Below the pieces are notes generated by a model. It was not told where the DNA came from. It saw only the letters and a program-made list of their open reading frames with translations, and did not search any database. The translations under genes and the position numbers were made by a program. Below are positions 36,751-49,838 of a DNA stretch of 64,000 nt, one piece after another. Position 1 is the first letter of the stretch. Every line of letters starts with the position of its first letter. Source of the DNA: Capsicum annuum (taxonomy: Eukaryota; Streptophyta; Magnoliopsida; Solanales; Solanaceae); NCBI RefSeq assembly GCF_002878395.1, contig NC_061115.1, forward strand, positions 90,066,080-90,130,079. Reading direction: 5' to 3'.

Positions 36751-38205
36751 TGATGTGCTATAGAAATACTGAACTTTTGATTCTTAAATCAATGAAAATA
36801 TACAAGTTTCTAAGGTTGTTTTGTTAGATATGATGTGTTTTGGGTATGTTTTGCAGGAAACTAGGTTTTGGATGCTACGTTTAAGAAATAGATGAAAAAT
36901 AGAGTTTTTGGATAATTACTTGAGAATTTTTGGGCATTTGTAGCTACTACCGGGAGTGTGTGACCAAAGCATGTACCATAAGTTGAAGTCTAGAGGCTTG
37001 GTTGTAAGAATTTTAAGACCTAGCACTTACCTATGTCCACATGTGGATCATATGTAGCACATGTGGTCTGCATGTCACTATGGTCCAGAATTGAAGATCA
37101 GAGAGTGCCAGAGCTAAAGGAAAATTTCTGGCACTTACATATGTCTATATGCGGACCGTACGTAGTACTTGAGGACAATATATGGGTATAGTAACACCAA
37201 AAGTCCAAAAAACAGAGAATGAACAGTGCAGGAAAACTTTCTGGCACCTACTTGGGTCTACATATACACCACATATATAATTGCTGACCGTATGTGGCTC
37301 ATGTAAGTGGCTACCGACCGTTTTTGACCATTTTTGTTCGGGATTTGATTTTTAGGGTTTCCTCATGTACTATATATACCTTTTATGTGTTTTTTCATAG
37401 AATTTACGCACTCTATATACTTAAAAACATATTTTATGATTCTGAGATCCGCTTTTGGTCTTGGAATTATTTTGTATTGATTTTGGTTATTAATTCAATT
37501 GAAGTTTTGGATTTTTTTTCTGATTATTGTGATTTCATATAATTCTTTCAATTATGTATTTAGTTGGTTACTTTACAAGCATGAGCGGCTAAAGACCCTT
37601 TGCTAGAGTCATGGAAACCTGGCAGATTGATAAGGGTAGGGAAGTGCTATGTTGTTCCAAATTGATACCCACGAATGTATTATATTATCTTTACTTCAAT
37701 AGATGTACTAGTAGTTGAAAATGTTAGGAAACCACCTATATTATCGCTAGTTACTCAAAAAGAGGAGTAGTGACTAGGAAAAGATAATTACAACAATAAT
37801 TTTAAGTTTAATTGTCGATCCATGCTTATCTAAGTAAGATGGTTAACTGCCATCTAATAACTAAAGACTCAAAAGGTAATAGTTAACTGGGATCTAGGAT
37901 AAGAGTTAGTAAGGTGATATCCTTAGACTCAAAAGGTAAAGGGTGAGATCTATCAGTTAGTACAAAAGACAATTGGTGGTACATAAGTTATCAGATTCTG
38001 CATGCATATTATCGGGTTGGTTCAATATTCGATATAGCTACTCCAAGCTCCCCATTTACTTTTCATGTTCTTCCCGTTGATTATAACAGATGAGAACCGC
38101 AATTACACGTATCCCCTTGGGATTTGAACCCAACCTTTATTGGGTTACTATATTTGATAGAGACCAAATAATCCTTAGATTGAAGGTTTATCTTGGGCGT
38201 TATTA
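36751..38205 (+). repeat. Element A 5' LTR
   Basis: It starts TGATGTGCTATAG and ends GGGCGTTATTA, 1455 bp. A motif cluster at 37020-37320 contains palindrome tccacatgtgga (37036-37047) and variants atgcggaccgtacgtag and gaccgtatgtggctcatgt. These are placed in degenerate repeats of about 110 bp that also share tttctggcacttac / tttctggcacctac. Confidence 0.8.
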
Positions 38206-38211
38206 AATTTT

Positions 38212-38230
38212 TGGCACCGTTGCTAAGGAA
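38212..38230 (+). other. Element A primer-binding site
   Basis: TGGCACCGTTGCTAAGGAA follows the LTR by six bases. It is a decayed form of element B's tRNA-Asp-type site. Confidence 0.7.
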
Positions 38231-38299
38231 TACAGTGTTAAGTATTAAATTAAGGTTGTTCAGTTTATAGGAATTTGTGTTCTTTTTCTTAGTTGGGTA

Positions 38300-38726
38300 T
38301 ATGCTGGTTATGCCTAGCACATAGAGTAGAGGAAGTCCCTTACACCCACTAAATCTAAATCTTGAGAGGATCTTACAAATATCTAGTAGGATAATAGGGC
38401 CGAAGAGAGATGACCTTCCTGAAGAGGTTTGTGATGGTACACACCAGGTGACTCCCCTTCATACTGAAGGAGTTCAAGACATTGTTGACCAATAGACTGA
38501 GGTATTGTTAGTAAAATCTGCTCATCAGGGGAGGGAAGAAGATGCTCAATACTTAGCTCGAAAGGTATAGCTAGCTGTGCACAGAACGAAAATAGATTAC
38601 TGAGCAGCACTCGGTGTAACCAGAATAAAGTTTGAGGTGGCCGAGCCTATGTGATCCCATCATACCAGTACTTGCAGCCATATGAGGATGATGAAGAGGA
38701 TCTGGGGTACATTGATATAGGAGAGA
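38300..38726 (+). pseudogene. Element A gag, first part
   Basis: A weakly coding stretch with acidic residues near its end (HMRMMKRIW in one frame, EDDEEDLGYIDIGE in another, about 38685-38726). It reaches the S4 insertion site, and the gag core resumes right after S4 (51747) in a way that parallels element B's gag. Stops are frequent. Confidence 0.5.
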
Positions 38727-39400
38727 TGTCACACCCCAAAACTAAGGAGGTGCAACTAACACCTGGCGCCACACTTGACTGAATAAATTAACTGAAACCC
38801 AACCAGATAACATTTGTAGAAGGTTAAGGTCAAATTGAATTTGAAAAAGGAACACCACCAAGGTAAACACAAGTGCAATAAAAATATAATATAAAGATAA
38901 TTGGACTAGAACTGACTACCTGACCTATGTAAAAATCATCTACAAGCCTCTAGAATAAGAAATATCTAATCACTAGTCGGGATAGGCCCTGTAGTAATCA
39001 TTAGTTATGAAAGCCAAAGCAAGGTCTAGACTCAGCAATTTCAGTAAGAATGAAACATACCAACCATAAGCTGAACTCGACCATACGTTGTGAGGATCCT
39101 CTTTCCTCATAATAACCTCCAGTTATGAGTGCAGTGCCCACGGATAATAGGGACGTTAGTACGAAAGAACATACTGAGTATATATGGCATAAGTTGACTA
39201 TACATAAAATAAGAGCTCAAATAAAATCACGTATTTATGTATGATATTGGCAAGGATGGAGACCACCTTTTATTATAATTGTGGAATCATGTACATTATA
39301 TTCTTTTCTTTGCTTTACATTTCCTTGTCTTATAAACTATGTAACATGTGATATAATGACCAGTTGATCAGTGGTAGAAGAGGAATACCTTCACAGATAC

Positions 39401-39555
39401 ATCAATCAGGATGGGCCCATGTTAGGTATCATAACCCTTGAGTTGCCACCCATAAGCACATCAACTGGGATCAGCCCTATGCTAGGTATCAAAACCCCTT
39501 GGCTGCCACCCATAAACACATCAACTGGGATCGGCCCTATGCTAGGTATCAAAAC
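39401..39555 (+). repeat. 60-bp tandem repeat, about 2.6 copies
   Basis: Exact 60-bp spacing: gctaggtatcaaaac occurs at 39481 and 39541 (gttaggtatcataac at 39421), each followed by ccaccata-type and catcaactggga phrases. It lies in S4. The small plus-strand ORF over it is a product of the repeat. Confidence 0.85.
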
Positions 39556-39559
39556 TCGA

Positions 39560-42500
39560 AACTTATAGGACTCAATGAACTTTATTGGAAATAGTGAATT
39601 TACACCACTGATCCAAGAAGACGTATGAGAACTATGACTTTAGGGGTATAAATTATCCACTACGATGTATAAAAAGGGAGAAAATAGTGATATTTAGGAC
39701 ATAGTTCATTTAAAACACATCCAAACACTCCAAATGTGCGTGTTTTGATTGGTGATGTGTAACTTCTCAAATAAGGAGGTTTGGACTATGCAATAAATGC
39801 TTACTTTACATTAAAAATTAAAAGGATACATGAGAATGAAAACTAATGACGCAAGTGAATAGAATCTAATTAGGAATAATTGCACATTACAATTAAGGAC
39901 ATAAAATTATATGATTAAACCAGCTAAGACTCCATAAGGATGCGTCGTCCCAACACGACTGAAGTGGTATTGCATTAAAGTCACATGTGATTGTGTGAAC
40001 CAAATAAAGTATAAGATTAATTAGAAAATTCATGCTTTTGATACATTGAAAATTTAAAATATACCAAAAGGTAATAGGAGTACACATTGAAATTTATACG
40101 TAAACCCTAGCATTTAAACATATAAGCAACTGGACCATAGCTTGCAGAGTTTAAATTATACCCCAAACAATTATTTAAAGTTTTTAGTTAATAAAAAAGA
40201 GTATATACAACCTTGACACACAATTAAATACCTCTTTAATTTCCAATATTCCATTATGTCAATGCAAATCAAGATTAGTTCCCAAATAAAATTTAGTTTG
40301 CACTAATTTCACTAAAACTCAAAATAGCAAATCTGGGCACTAAAGATAGTGTTGTAACAGGGTTTTAAAATAGGTAAATAACATAACCAAAGTTTATAGC
40401 CTTCATACACGTTGTAGGTACATGTTTTAGAGTTGCAAAGAATCAAGAATTACTGCAAAGTACTTTTTGTATGAAAAGATATTATTAAAATACTAATAGT
40501 AGTGCACACAGGGGGGTTTTAAATGGAAAACAATGGAAAACGGAGCAGAATTTCTTCTTATATTTAATCCCCTATTTTGGGTTCTTAACAGTGAAGTCAG
40601 ATTTTGTCATAAAGATAAAAGTTCTAAAGGTATGTATTAGCTTTTCAAAATATATTTTTGTACTTAAAATGGATCCCTACACAATGAGATATACTATGTT
40701 TACTACCATGAATATGCCTTCGTTTTAAGACATTAGTCTATCCTGATATAAGTGGTAAAGCTAATATTAGTAGCCAATTATCAACCCATAACTTATACAA
40801 CCCCTATATGCTCTACAGAGGCCAACTAACCCCAATTACATTATTTAAAAAAAAGGGAATAAAATGCAAAACCACAAATAAAAATCATATTACACAACCA
40901 TATGAAAGAATTCATGTTGTATAGGCATACATGTTCCCTATTTCCTTGCCTCAAGAGCAAGAAATGCAGTGCATATACACCATGTGTGTGTATGTGGACA
41001 AAAAATTGGTAAATTATATTAGAATGATAATTTCAGCTGACCAACAGTCCAAAATAATGAGTAGATCGTTATGTGGATAGACAATATCATCATGATATCT
41101 AAACCCACAAGTAAAGTATGAACACATATCTATCCTGAATAAAAACTCTACAAGTGTCTTGTGTAAACTAATGACCCTAAGCTTTGACAAAAATCAACTC
41201 TTTCCTAATTCAACTTGTAGGGACACTATTTTCTAAGGAAGAGTCTCAAAAATGGTACATTTATGCAAGTTTTGTAAAACTCATTTTATGAAGAGAGCAC
41301 ACCAACGTATTCATTTATTTAATAATTTTCCAGAATAGAAATAAATATAGAGAGAAATGGATGAAAATATAAACAAAAATGGTCGAGAACATATTATCCG
41401 AAGAACTAGAATCTTTGGATGTTATTATTTTCCTGTAAACTAAGAAAAGGAGTATTTGTGCTTCTAAATACTTAACTTTCCTCATTAAAGATCAAAATAT
41501 GACTAGTCCCCAACATAAGTTAGAAATATTAAGAAATTGACCTTCAAAATATTCTAAATTGGGTAATGCACCATTGCCAATATCATCACATTATTGTCTT
41601 AAAAGTATCATTATGTTCTAATGAAACACAATGTGTATTAATATAAGATTTTGCCCTATCTAGGCAAATAGTAGGTAAACATAATATTCATTTTACATAT
41701 ACACTTGTACATTTTTAAGCAACTACACAACAATGCATATAAATTGTTTAACTAAATTTAGTCACACTATCAGTGATTGATAGAAAATACTTTTCTTCAT
41801 ATTTCAAATTATACTCTTATAAAGATAGCACATAGCCCTTTTTAAATTATTCACTATGTACCTCATCCCAGTATTATAATCCCATATATGCATTCATCTT
41901 CTATCATTAACTTGACATGGGGAAAACATAATCGAGTATGAATTTTTAACAAGAGTAACACAAATAAAAATAAAGAAATATCTAGAGAATCAACTTTTCA
42001 ATTACACGCTAGACCCAAACTATCGCCAAACTTATAGAGTTATGCCAAAAGGAAAGGAATAGACATAATATACCTCATATATTCGGGCTTAAATAACTTG
42101 ACGGGAGTAATCAAACGAGCATGTATATGATAAGGAGCATAACCAAATTGAGCAAAAATTTTCATCGTCCTTGTGCTCTATCTGATTATAGTTGAGAACT
42201 CTCAAAAATGTTGTTTATAGAATATAAGGTTCACTTCATATGCCTATAAAACACTAACTGAAGAACACCAAGGTAATGATCATAACATATATCAAGAATT
42301 TTGAATTATCATAATTTCAAGAAGATGTGATGTTACTAAACAAGTTTTAAAAGCTAATTTATCTATTAGCTATGTTTTCATAATATTTTGTAAGGAAAAA
42401 TTAAATGAAAGAAGCTGCCTAACTATTATAAGTTACATACAACAACAAATATTCAAAGAGTAGATCACATTTGATTATTATATTAGTAATAGCATGAGTA

Positions 42501-42939
42501 ATGTAATGCCACCACATAATTGACTTAGTTGTTGTCCAGTACCTCCACTAACATGTTGAACTGGTGGTGGCACCACATAAATTATTTTTGACCCATTACA
42601 TTTAAACTCAGATATTACATAGATTCGTGATAAAATAAATACACCATTTTAAATATATCATAACTATAGACAATTATTTTGAATGAAATCTACTTATTGT
42701 AACAATAACTTTTCAACATAATTATATTTCACTATCTCCGTTAAACTATAAATAAATTATAAAACTCTTTTGAAATAAATTAAATATAAATTTTTCATAT
42801 TTAAATAATGTTTATTAGTCAAAGAAAACCATACATGAGTTTTGAGAGAACTGTTTCTTTACTCATTAGAGTTCATATCAATCTCCTTTATAAATCACAT
42901 TCTACCGTAACGAGGTAATTTGTTCATTTTCTAATTGGA
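39560..42939. other. AT-rich noncoding part of S4
   Basis: I see no coding region, no known RNA and no clear repeat here, apart from a short inverted-looking phrase ccaccacataa / ggcaccacataaa near 42507-42580. It belongs to the left part of S4. Confidence 0.5.
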
Positions 42940-42944
42940 GTTAT

Positions 42945-44440
42945 TGAAAATGCTCAATTTACACGTCAATTTAAGTGCCAAGCAATTGTCATCAATATAT
43001 TTACCCAACTTTTAAGTCGGGGTCGAATCTACGAGGAACAATGTGAGTGGCTATCAAATTAGCTCGAAACAATGGATACTTGCTAAATTCAAACCTAGAG
43101 TACAAGAAGATAAAAATAGGGGTTGAAAAATATCACAACTAATATTTCATTTTGGGGTTTTTAAGTATTAATTTGGGGCTACGAATAACTAGAGTATAAT
43201 CAATTAAGCACGAATCTTGGGGTTATGTCTTATTAAGAGAAGATGACATGAGGGTGTTAACAAGAAACTTCACTTTTAGTAGGTTAAACGTGGGTAGGTT
43301 CGGTTAGGGGTGTTGCTGCTAGCGTTTCAACAAATCACCAAACTATCCACCATTGATTCTTTCGAATACCAAATAGATGTGTTCAACAATTGGTAACCAA
43401 ACCTCAATTTAGGCATCCCTATTTCTAGGATGATGCCTAAAACATAGACATTCCATAATTTATCCTTATTTCTAAGATAACAAAAAGGGAACAACTATAA
43501 TCTAAGTAATTATCCGCAAATGCTCATGTCACCTTCAACTCTTTTTTCAAGGATGGTTGAAGGATCTAGGTTACCCACATTCCTTTGTCAAGGATAATGT
43601 AGGGATTAGGAAATTTGAGACTTTCACCAACAAATTCCATGTTATCATCAAGCATTTGCAAAACCCATCAACATGAACTACTAATTGAAGCTAACAATAA
43701 CAACCCACGCACACTAATTGAAGCTAACAATAACAACCCACACACACTTTTACCCTATTAATACATAACCCCAAGAGGAAAAACTAGCTACTCATATGAT
43801 AAATAGGTAAAGATATACCCAAAATCTCCATTGATTTTATTTATAAGATGCTAAGTGAATGTTACTTCAAATTTTGGACTCAGACAAAGCTTCAATAGGA
43901 GTTTGCTAATTCTCCACTCAGAAGCTACTCCAATGTATACTTCACCCAAAATTAATACAATATTTTTTTCTCCAAGTGTGAAGGCTAAGAACTAAAAAAA
44001 TATTAAATAATTGTGAATTGAAAATGATGACCCCCAAAGAGATAGGGTTTAAGCCTATATAAGGACATTTAGGATCAGCTGCATGCATTTATGTTCCTTT
44101 CCTTGAACTGTATTTTTTGCTAGGCCGTGATTGCACCAGCTTTGCCGCGATCGCGGAAAATGCCATGTGATCACGGTATCTTGACTGACAACAATCGCGG
44201 TCCTCAGACCACTATCGTGATAAATAAAGCCATGTTTTTCTCCAGGTCTTCAGCTGCACTTCTTTGCTCCCCTTTGGTCCTTTTTTAGCTCAATCCACAT
44301 ATTTCCATCTTATCATATTGGTTCCTGCAAAATGTGAATATTAGTGCATTTAATCACAATTATGGCTCACTTATTTATTCAAAACATGGTAATGTGCACG
44401 AATGTGGAGTACAATTGAGCGGTAGATTCACCAATCATCA
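42945..44440 (-). repeat. Element L 3' LTR
   Basis: 1496 bp; on the minus strand it begins TGATGATTGGTGAATC. It matches 49839-51305. It includes a CCGCGATCGCGG motif cluster (44125-44225) with a perfect 12-bp palindrome at 44145-44156. A short direct duplication (cacactaattgaagctaac) is present near 43690-43740 but not in the 5' LTR. Confidence 0.85.
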
Positions 44441-44455
44441 ACACCCCAACTAAAA
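44441..44455 (-). other. Element L polypurine tract
   Basis: Minus-strand tttagttggggtgt directly precedes the 3' LTR. It resembles the tracts of B and E. Confidence 0.75.
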
Positions 44456-46080
44456 TCTTTGCTTGTACTCAGGCAACACTATCTCTTACTATGAGACAAT
44501 ACACATTTATTCCCAACGTAGACGGCCCAATAATCACATTGAATTTAAGCTTAGTCACTACCACAAGTATCTCTTTTCACATAGGCCAAGATATTCTCAC
44601 TTCACCCTCAACATAATAAGCAATATCTAAGAATACAAAAAAAAATTCATAAAGCAACAATGCAACGATAACCAATACTCAAGAAGTGACTTACTTTTGA
44701 CCATTACTAAGCTATACTCCTTTTGCCTCATTTCTTATAAGTTAACAAAATCACCTACCTCAACGTGTTCACTTGCCTCCTCACAAGAAGAAAAACTCCA
44801 CACATATAGCTAACAAAAATGCAACAAGGAATTTTAAGTGCTAAACTCTCACCCTCACAAGAAATCTTTATGCTAACAAGTGTCATACTATAGGATTGCC
44901 CCTATTTTAAATCGCCACTATAATGAAAGAAAATTTTTGGAGATCTCGAAGGTCTTTTTCAGCTTGTAACATAGGTTGGGGTTAGGGTAGGATATCATTT
45001 AGAAACAACATGGTTACACCCTTCTTGAACATCTACATCACACTATTTAATCAATCCTTTAACTATGGGCTACTTCCCTTTGTTTAAATTCTTTTGTTTA
45101 CACAAGTGCCTACTATTGCTTCCTTTTTTCACCCATTTTATTTCATTTTTTTTGAAAATTTCATGCAATTCCTTCCTTTGTGTGGTCTTTTTTCTTTTCA
45201 ATGTTTAAGTTCTCAAGCACTTACTAACAACTTTGTGGCCCAAAGTTAATTCCTTCAATCTTCACCACCCCCAACTTAGGATTTTAGCCTCAAGTTGCCT
45301 TTTTAAATTCAAGGAGGGTATGGTTCAAAAGAGGGATAACAATTGAATGGCTCACGATTTGTAAATTGTTTTCTAAAGAAAGGTCCAAAGGCTCAAAATG
45401 GGTGACTAGGAATAAAATCTATGCACGGGTAGGCTTTTTAGGTTAAGTGGGCTTCCGATGTCACAATGATGGCCTAAGATCATCTCACCAACCAAATACA
45501 ATCATAATTAGCCTTGAGAGATTAATGGGGAAAGTTTTAGATAACACAAGTATACATGAGATTTAGACAAACAAACTCACCACACATGGCATGTGAACTC
45601 TCCAAAGAGGCTTAATTTCCCCTCATATTAGAGACAAAAAAGAGGTATCTATCAATATGTACAAGCCAAAAAAGTTTTGAGTCAGAAAAGAGAAAAAGTT
45701 TTTTTACAAAGTTGCTCACGTCCATGCCCTTGATTTGTGATTTTTTTAGGATGGAGGGGGTTTTTTGTATTGAATTTGCACCACTCACAATTTTCTAACT
45801 TATGGAAACAATCTAAACCATTGTCTTCACATTTAGTTTAATATGGGCAAACCAACCATATGGCTACTCAGACTATGCCAATGGCATGTGTGCAATCCCA
45901 AATTCACAATGCCACAGGTACTTAAACTTCCCTTGCATTTGTGATCTTGATGCAATGGTACTCAGAATTCCCCTGCATCTATGTCTCAAAACCCAAATTA
46001 CAACATTTTTCCCTTAAGAATATCGTCACTCAATCTATCATAGGGAAAAGCTCATCAAGTATCGCCATAATCAAAATAAA
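44456..46080 (-). other. Element L post-ORF noncoding module
   Basis: On the minus strand it contains a gatcttaggcc block (near 45470), a gagcc-type block (near 45380) and CCTAAGTTGGGGGTGG (45265-45280), in the same order as the post-pol modules of A, B and E. No coding was found. Confidence 0.55.
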
Positions 46081-47640
46081 CTAAAGTAAAATAGAGAATC
46101 TAAAAACAAAAACAAAATGACTAATCCATGAAATGTGGGAACCATCAGAGCGCCCAAATAAAGCATCCCAAAAACAAAAAAAACGTATCCTCCAATATGT
46201 CATCAAAACAACATAAGAATCATCCAAAAATATATCAAAACAATACAAATCTAGGGGCATCCCCAACTGAAAGGATAATAGTGTCCTCACTGCATAAGTA
46301 ATAAAGAAAGAGAAAAGGATTCTCCTTGAATATGTCTCAAGAACTGCTCTCTCCCGTACACCCCACAGTAGCTCTACCAGAATCAACATCATCATCATAC
46401 CAGTCAATATGAACCTCGTCATTACTTTTGAACCTAGGAGAAGGTAACCTATCACTGTATTTTAGGAACTTTCATTGGACTTTTACCCCTTTCCACATCT
46501 TGGTGAAGAACCTGTCCCTTTTGTTCTCTTTTTTTCATCTGGTTGTGGGATTCTATAAGATCCATATGAGACTTTTCCAGTGCTAAATATACCCTCTCCA
46601 GTCTGGCAAAAGTGGCTCCCTATGTCTCCTGCTCCTTTTTATGTTTTTACTAATCATCACGAAAGACATACGAGTGACGCCTGGATATTGAATCTCTTGG
46701 CCCCTGAGGCAAATCAGATACTAGTTTCTTGATGGACCTAATATCAATACCAATGTCTTCTAGAGGCCCAGTAGCAGATGGTCTACAAGATTCAAGCTCC
46801 TCAGCAGTTGACTTGCCCAAGTAAACCTTTCTCTTCTTAGTCTGCTCAAGTGCATCTTTACCCTAAATTTTGAGTGGAGTGATGCGGGGGCATGGTTTTA
46901 ACTAGGTGTATATAGGATAATCTTCCACCCTTAGTCTTTTGCATAGTCCAGTAATATGAGAAGGAAAGGGAAGAAAGGTACCACCCTGAATCTTGAAATG
47001 TCTCCACTCGTTAAGCAAAATCTAGCCCATGTTCAGAGTAATACTAGATATAAGACAGGCTACCATACGAGCTCACAAATTGGTGATAGAAGTCATATGT
47101 GTTCAAGGTAAAACTCTATTGTAGATAATGTTCATCCAGATTCTGGAATCTACTATGAATTCATGCATAGAGATACCTCTTTTGGTGTAAGCCTAGGAGA
47201 CCTCTCTATTATGTTATAGTATGCTAGTCATCCAGGTCCCTGGCTTATAGGCCTTTGCCTAGATGTTAGCCATGTCAGCCTCCAGGAACACATATACCTC
47301 ATTCACCTGCTCCACTCTAAAAAGCATTTTCTTTCCCTAAATCTTTATCACTGGGTTTGAGAAGGAGACTGTACTAAGATTTGTACAGAACTCTCTTACC
47401 TAGTGCTCATTGGTAATACAAGGGTCCGAGACAAAACGTATCCACCTAGTAGCATCAATCTTTTAAAATAATTTTGGGAACTTTTCAGTAATCTTATCCA
47501 TGCACGATCCTCTTTCTAGAAGTAACTTGATCCATGGGAGGTCACTGTAATACTGGCTGTGACATTCAAGGTCTATGAAATAGACGTGGTCGTAGTCTCC
47601 CATGTTGAGTACCTGTAGGTAAGATACTCCATACTATCAT
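46081..47640 (-). pseudogene. Element L ORF: plant transposon-type protein (Transposase_32-like)
   Basis: On the minus strand a start at 47603 gives MGDYDHVYFIDLE, followed by WIRFVSDPCITNEH, VREFCTNLSTVSFSNPVIKI (near 47340-47410), KKMLFRVEQVNEVYVFLEAD (about 47270-47335) and LPFPSHITGLCK (near 46940-46970), then a charged coiled-coil-like part and a C-terminal segment. I recall this REFY.NL...VRG.K...IN.. and LPFP.LIT.LC layout from a domain named putative plant transposon protein (PF20167), common in Solanaceae retroelements. Its biochemical role is unknown. Scattered stops show decay. Confidence 0.55.
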
Positions 47641-47649
47641 TATTAATTT

Positions 47650-48600
47650 AACAACAACACCATGCTAAATTAATTAGTTAAACTCAGGTGACAATGTCGT
47701 AATAGGTTTTGGGGTAAGAAATGGGCATGCAAAAATTTTAGACTCAACTGAAAACTGGTCTCAGTTATGGAAATCATGGACCATTCACCACGATCATGGT
47801 TCTGTGATTGTGGACCATTGACTACAATAACAGTGTCTCGATCACGGTAACTGAGACTATTTTCGACTGTTGCCACAACATCGCTAAAACATAAGATTTT
47901 AACCCAAAATTTTGTTCCAATCGATCCTTTGAATTTCATGCTTATGAAATTAATACCCTAAGTTCTATATTATACTCTTAGAACATAAGGAAAGCAACAT
48001 GAAATCCATTTAGGTATTAAGTCAAGCACATGGTATACACGTCAATTCTATTATTCTTAAGCCTAAATCTGGGTACTCAAAACTTCCCTATTAATGTGTA
48101 TACCAACTACAATGGTTAACCACAATAATAACCACATACAAACATGGATTTAGCATTGAAAACACTATTTTAGTTCCTAAACTACAAGTTCCAACCCTAA
48201 AACAACATCAAATTAAGGGAATTCAAACCACTTACCGAGTGATAGGATTAAAATGGACTAAAATGCACTCTAGGACTCTAAAAAATGCTTAAAACTTAGA
48301 GAATTTTAAGAAAATTTCAAAAAGAGGCAGGAGAGAAGAGGCAGTCTGATGGTCTTTAAACTTAATTGACCATGATCGCGGTCAGATGTCTGCGATCGTG
48401 GGCCTTCTACTACTGTGATCACGGTGACTCAGGCCTTATTTAATTTTAGTCAAAACTTTTTATAGTACCATAATTTCATGGATTATGCTAAAACAAAAAT
48501 AAAATCTACTCTATCATGCATAAATAAAAGGATACATGCTACTTTTATGGCATGATGGGTTTCTTCCTATCTTTTGAGGCTAAATACCCCTCCAACTATC
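47650..48600 (-). promoter_or_regulatory. Element L internal spacer with motif arrays
   Basis: This spacer lies between the two ORFs. It carries CGATCACGG / GCGATCGTGG-type motifs at 47780-47850 and 48370-48433, the same type as in this element's LTRs (catgatcgcggtcagatg near 48370, gtgatcacggtg near 48414). No coding is seen over most of it. An internal promoter or binding region is inference. Confidence 0.45.
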
Positions 48601-48613
48601 ATTTTTATTTCCA

Positions 48614-49687
48614 CTAAGAAGATTTGAATCTCCGTCTTGACTTTTGCTCACTATGAGTTAAGCAGCAGAGGGACATAAGATTCATATCTTCCAAGGTGAG
48701 GCTAGATAGCTGTGGGGTCATGATGATGTAGCTTCTATCTTGCCTTTTTAATGACTTGAACCTCTTAAACAATTTCACATAAAATTTTTGATTTGGTTCC
48801 TTAGGTAAAGGTGGGAAAATCAATAGACCACTAGTTTTACATTGTAATTTGGGTTCCTTGGCCTTTAATGTTGGGGTTTCCATGTGCTCTTTTGGAGTGT
48901 CAAACTCCAAAATGTAGGAATTGTGCTCTTTTCCCCCAAATCCACCATTCACCTAGGCAGTTAGATTCTCATCACATCCTCTAAGCACAATTTTGAGAAG
49001 TAGTTTGAATGAGGTCCATTCCTTAATTTTGGAATTGCATCCATAGTAGCACCCTCACCCCAAAATGGACCAGAGTCTTCATGAGAGCCATTCTTTGCTT
49101 TTTCCTTTTTATTCTAGTACCATTTCCTCAATCTTGGCATCTTCAAAAATATGTGGTTTGTCTTGTAGGGAGATCTCTAAGGCTTCTTTTCTACCAAGCT
49201 CATCATCATAGCTTAGTTTCTCTTCTTGCTTAACCTCTTCTTGGTAAGTGGGCAGGGTCATGGCATTTTTTATTCCTCTGTCATGTAAATCTCTCATCCA
49301 AATGACTCATTGGATTAACGCATGTCATGAACATTCTCCCCTATTGTAGTACCTCAATCCAAAATAGTTTGAAGCATTTCTTTAAAATTATTAGACCTAG
49401 TATGTCGCTCTTTCTTCTCCGCATCATAAAACCTATCAAACTCATAAGAAAAACTAGCATTTAGGTTAGCATAATGAGGGGAGGGGGCATTTGGACAATC
49501 ACTCCAATGTCCATCTTGACCACCACATAAAGAACAACCATACTCCTAATAGGATTGAGTTGGTGATTCCATCTCTCCAGGAAGCATATTTACAATATCT
49601 CAAAAATTGGGGTCCGTCATAATATAGACATGGATTATCAAGTTAGGACTTCCAACTACCAAAGTAATAGTAGTCCTGAGATGCCAT
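48614..49687 (-). pseudogene. Element L first ORF with zinc-knuckle-like motif
   Basis: A start at 49687 gives MASQDYYYFGSW. After frame changes comes CSLCGGQDGHWSDC (49495-49536), a Cys-Cys-His-Cys motif with spacing 2-5-3 instead of the usual retroviral 2-4-4. Then follow an acidic, charged part (NNFKEMLQTILD, EEVKQEEKLSYDDELGRKEA, near 49190-49400) and a C-terminal basic region (FYVKLFKRFKSLKRQDRSYI, about 48720-48780). By place (first after the PBS) and knuckle it may be a gag-like protein. I do not recognise the family. Confidence 0.55.
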
Positions 49688-49815
49688 AGAGAAAAGTAAA
49701 TAAAAACAAAAATCTACCTAAACCAAGAAACAAAACAAAATCACAAACACTTATTCACAAGTTTGAATTTAAGCAAGTAAGCTAAATTTCCTAACTAACT
49801 AACTATGCCAAGTTG

Positions 49816-49834
49816 TTCCCTAACAATGAGACCA
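49816..49834 (-). other. Element L primer-binding site, decayed
   Basis: Minus-strand TGGTCTCATTGTTAGGGAA follows the LTR end by four bases (gaaa), as in element B. It is probably a worn tRNA-Asp-type site (12 of 19 positions agree with TGGCGCCGTTGCCGGGGAA). Confidence 0.55.
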
Positions 49835-49838
49835 TTTC

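Noticed and set aside
39371..39568. Repeat protein with a 20-residue unit
   Set aside because: The 60-bp DNA repeat alone explains it; there is no promoter, homology or conservation evidence.
42480..42620. Possible MITE from the inverted-looking phrase ccaccacataa / ggcaccacataaa
   Set aside because: The repeats are short and imperfect and no target duplication was found.
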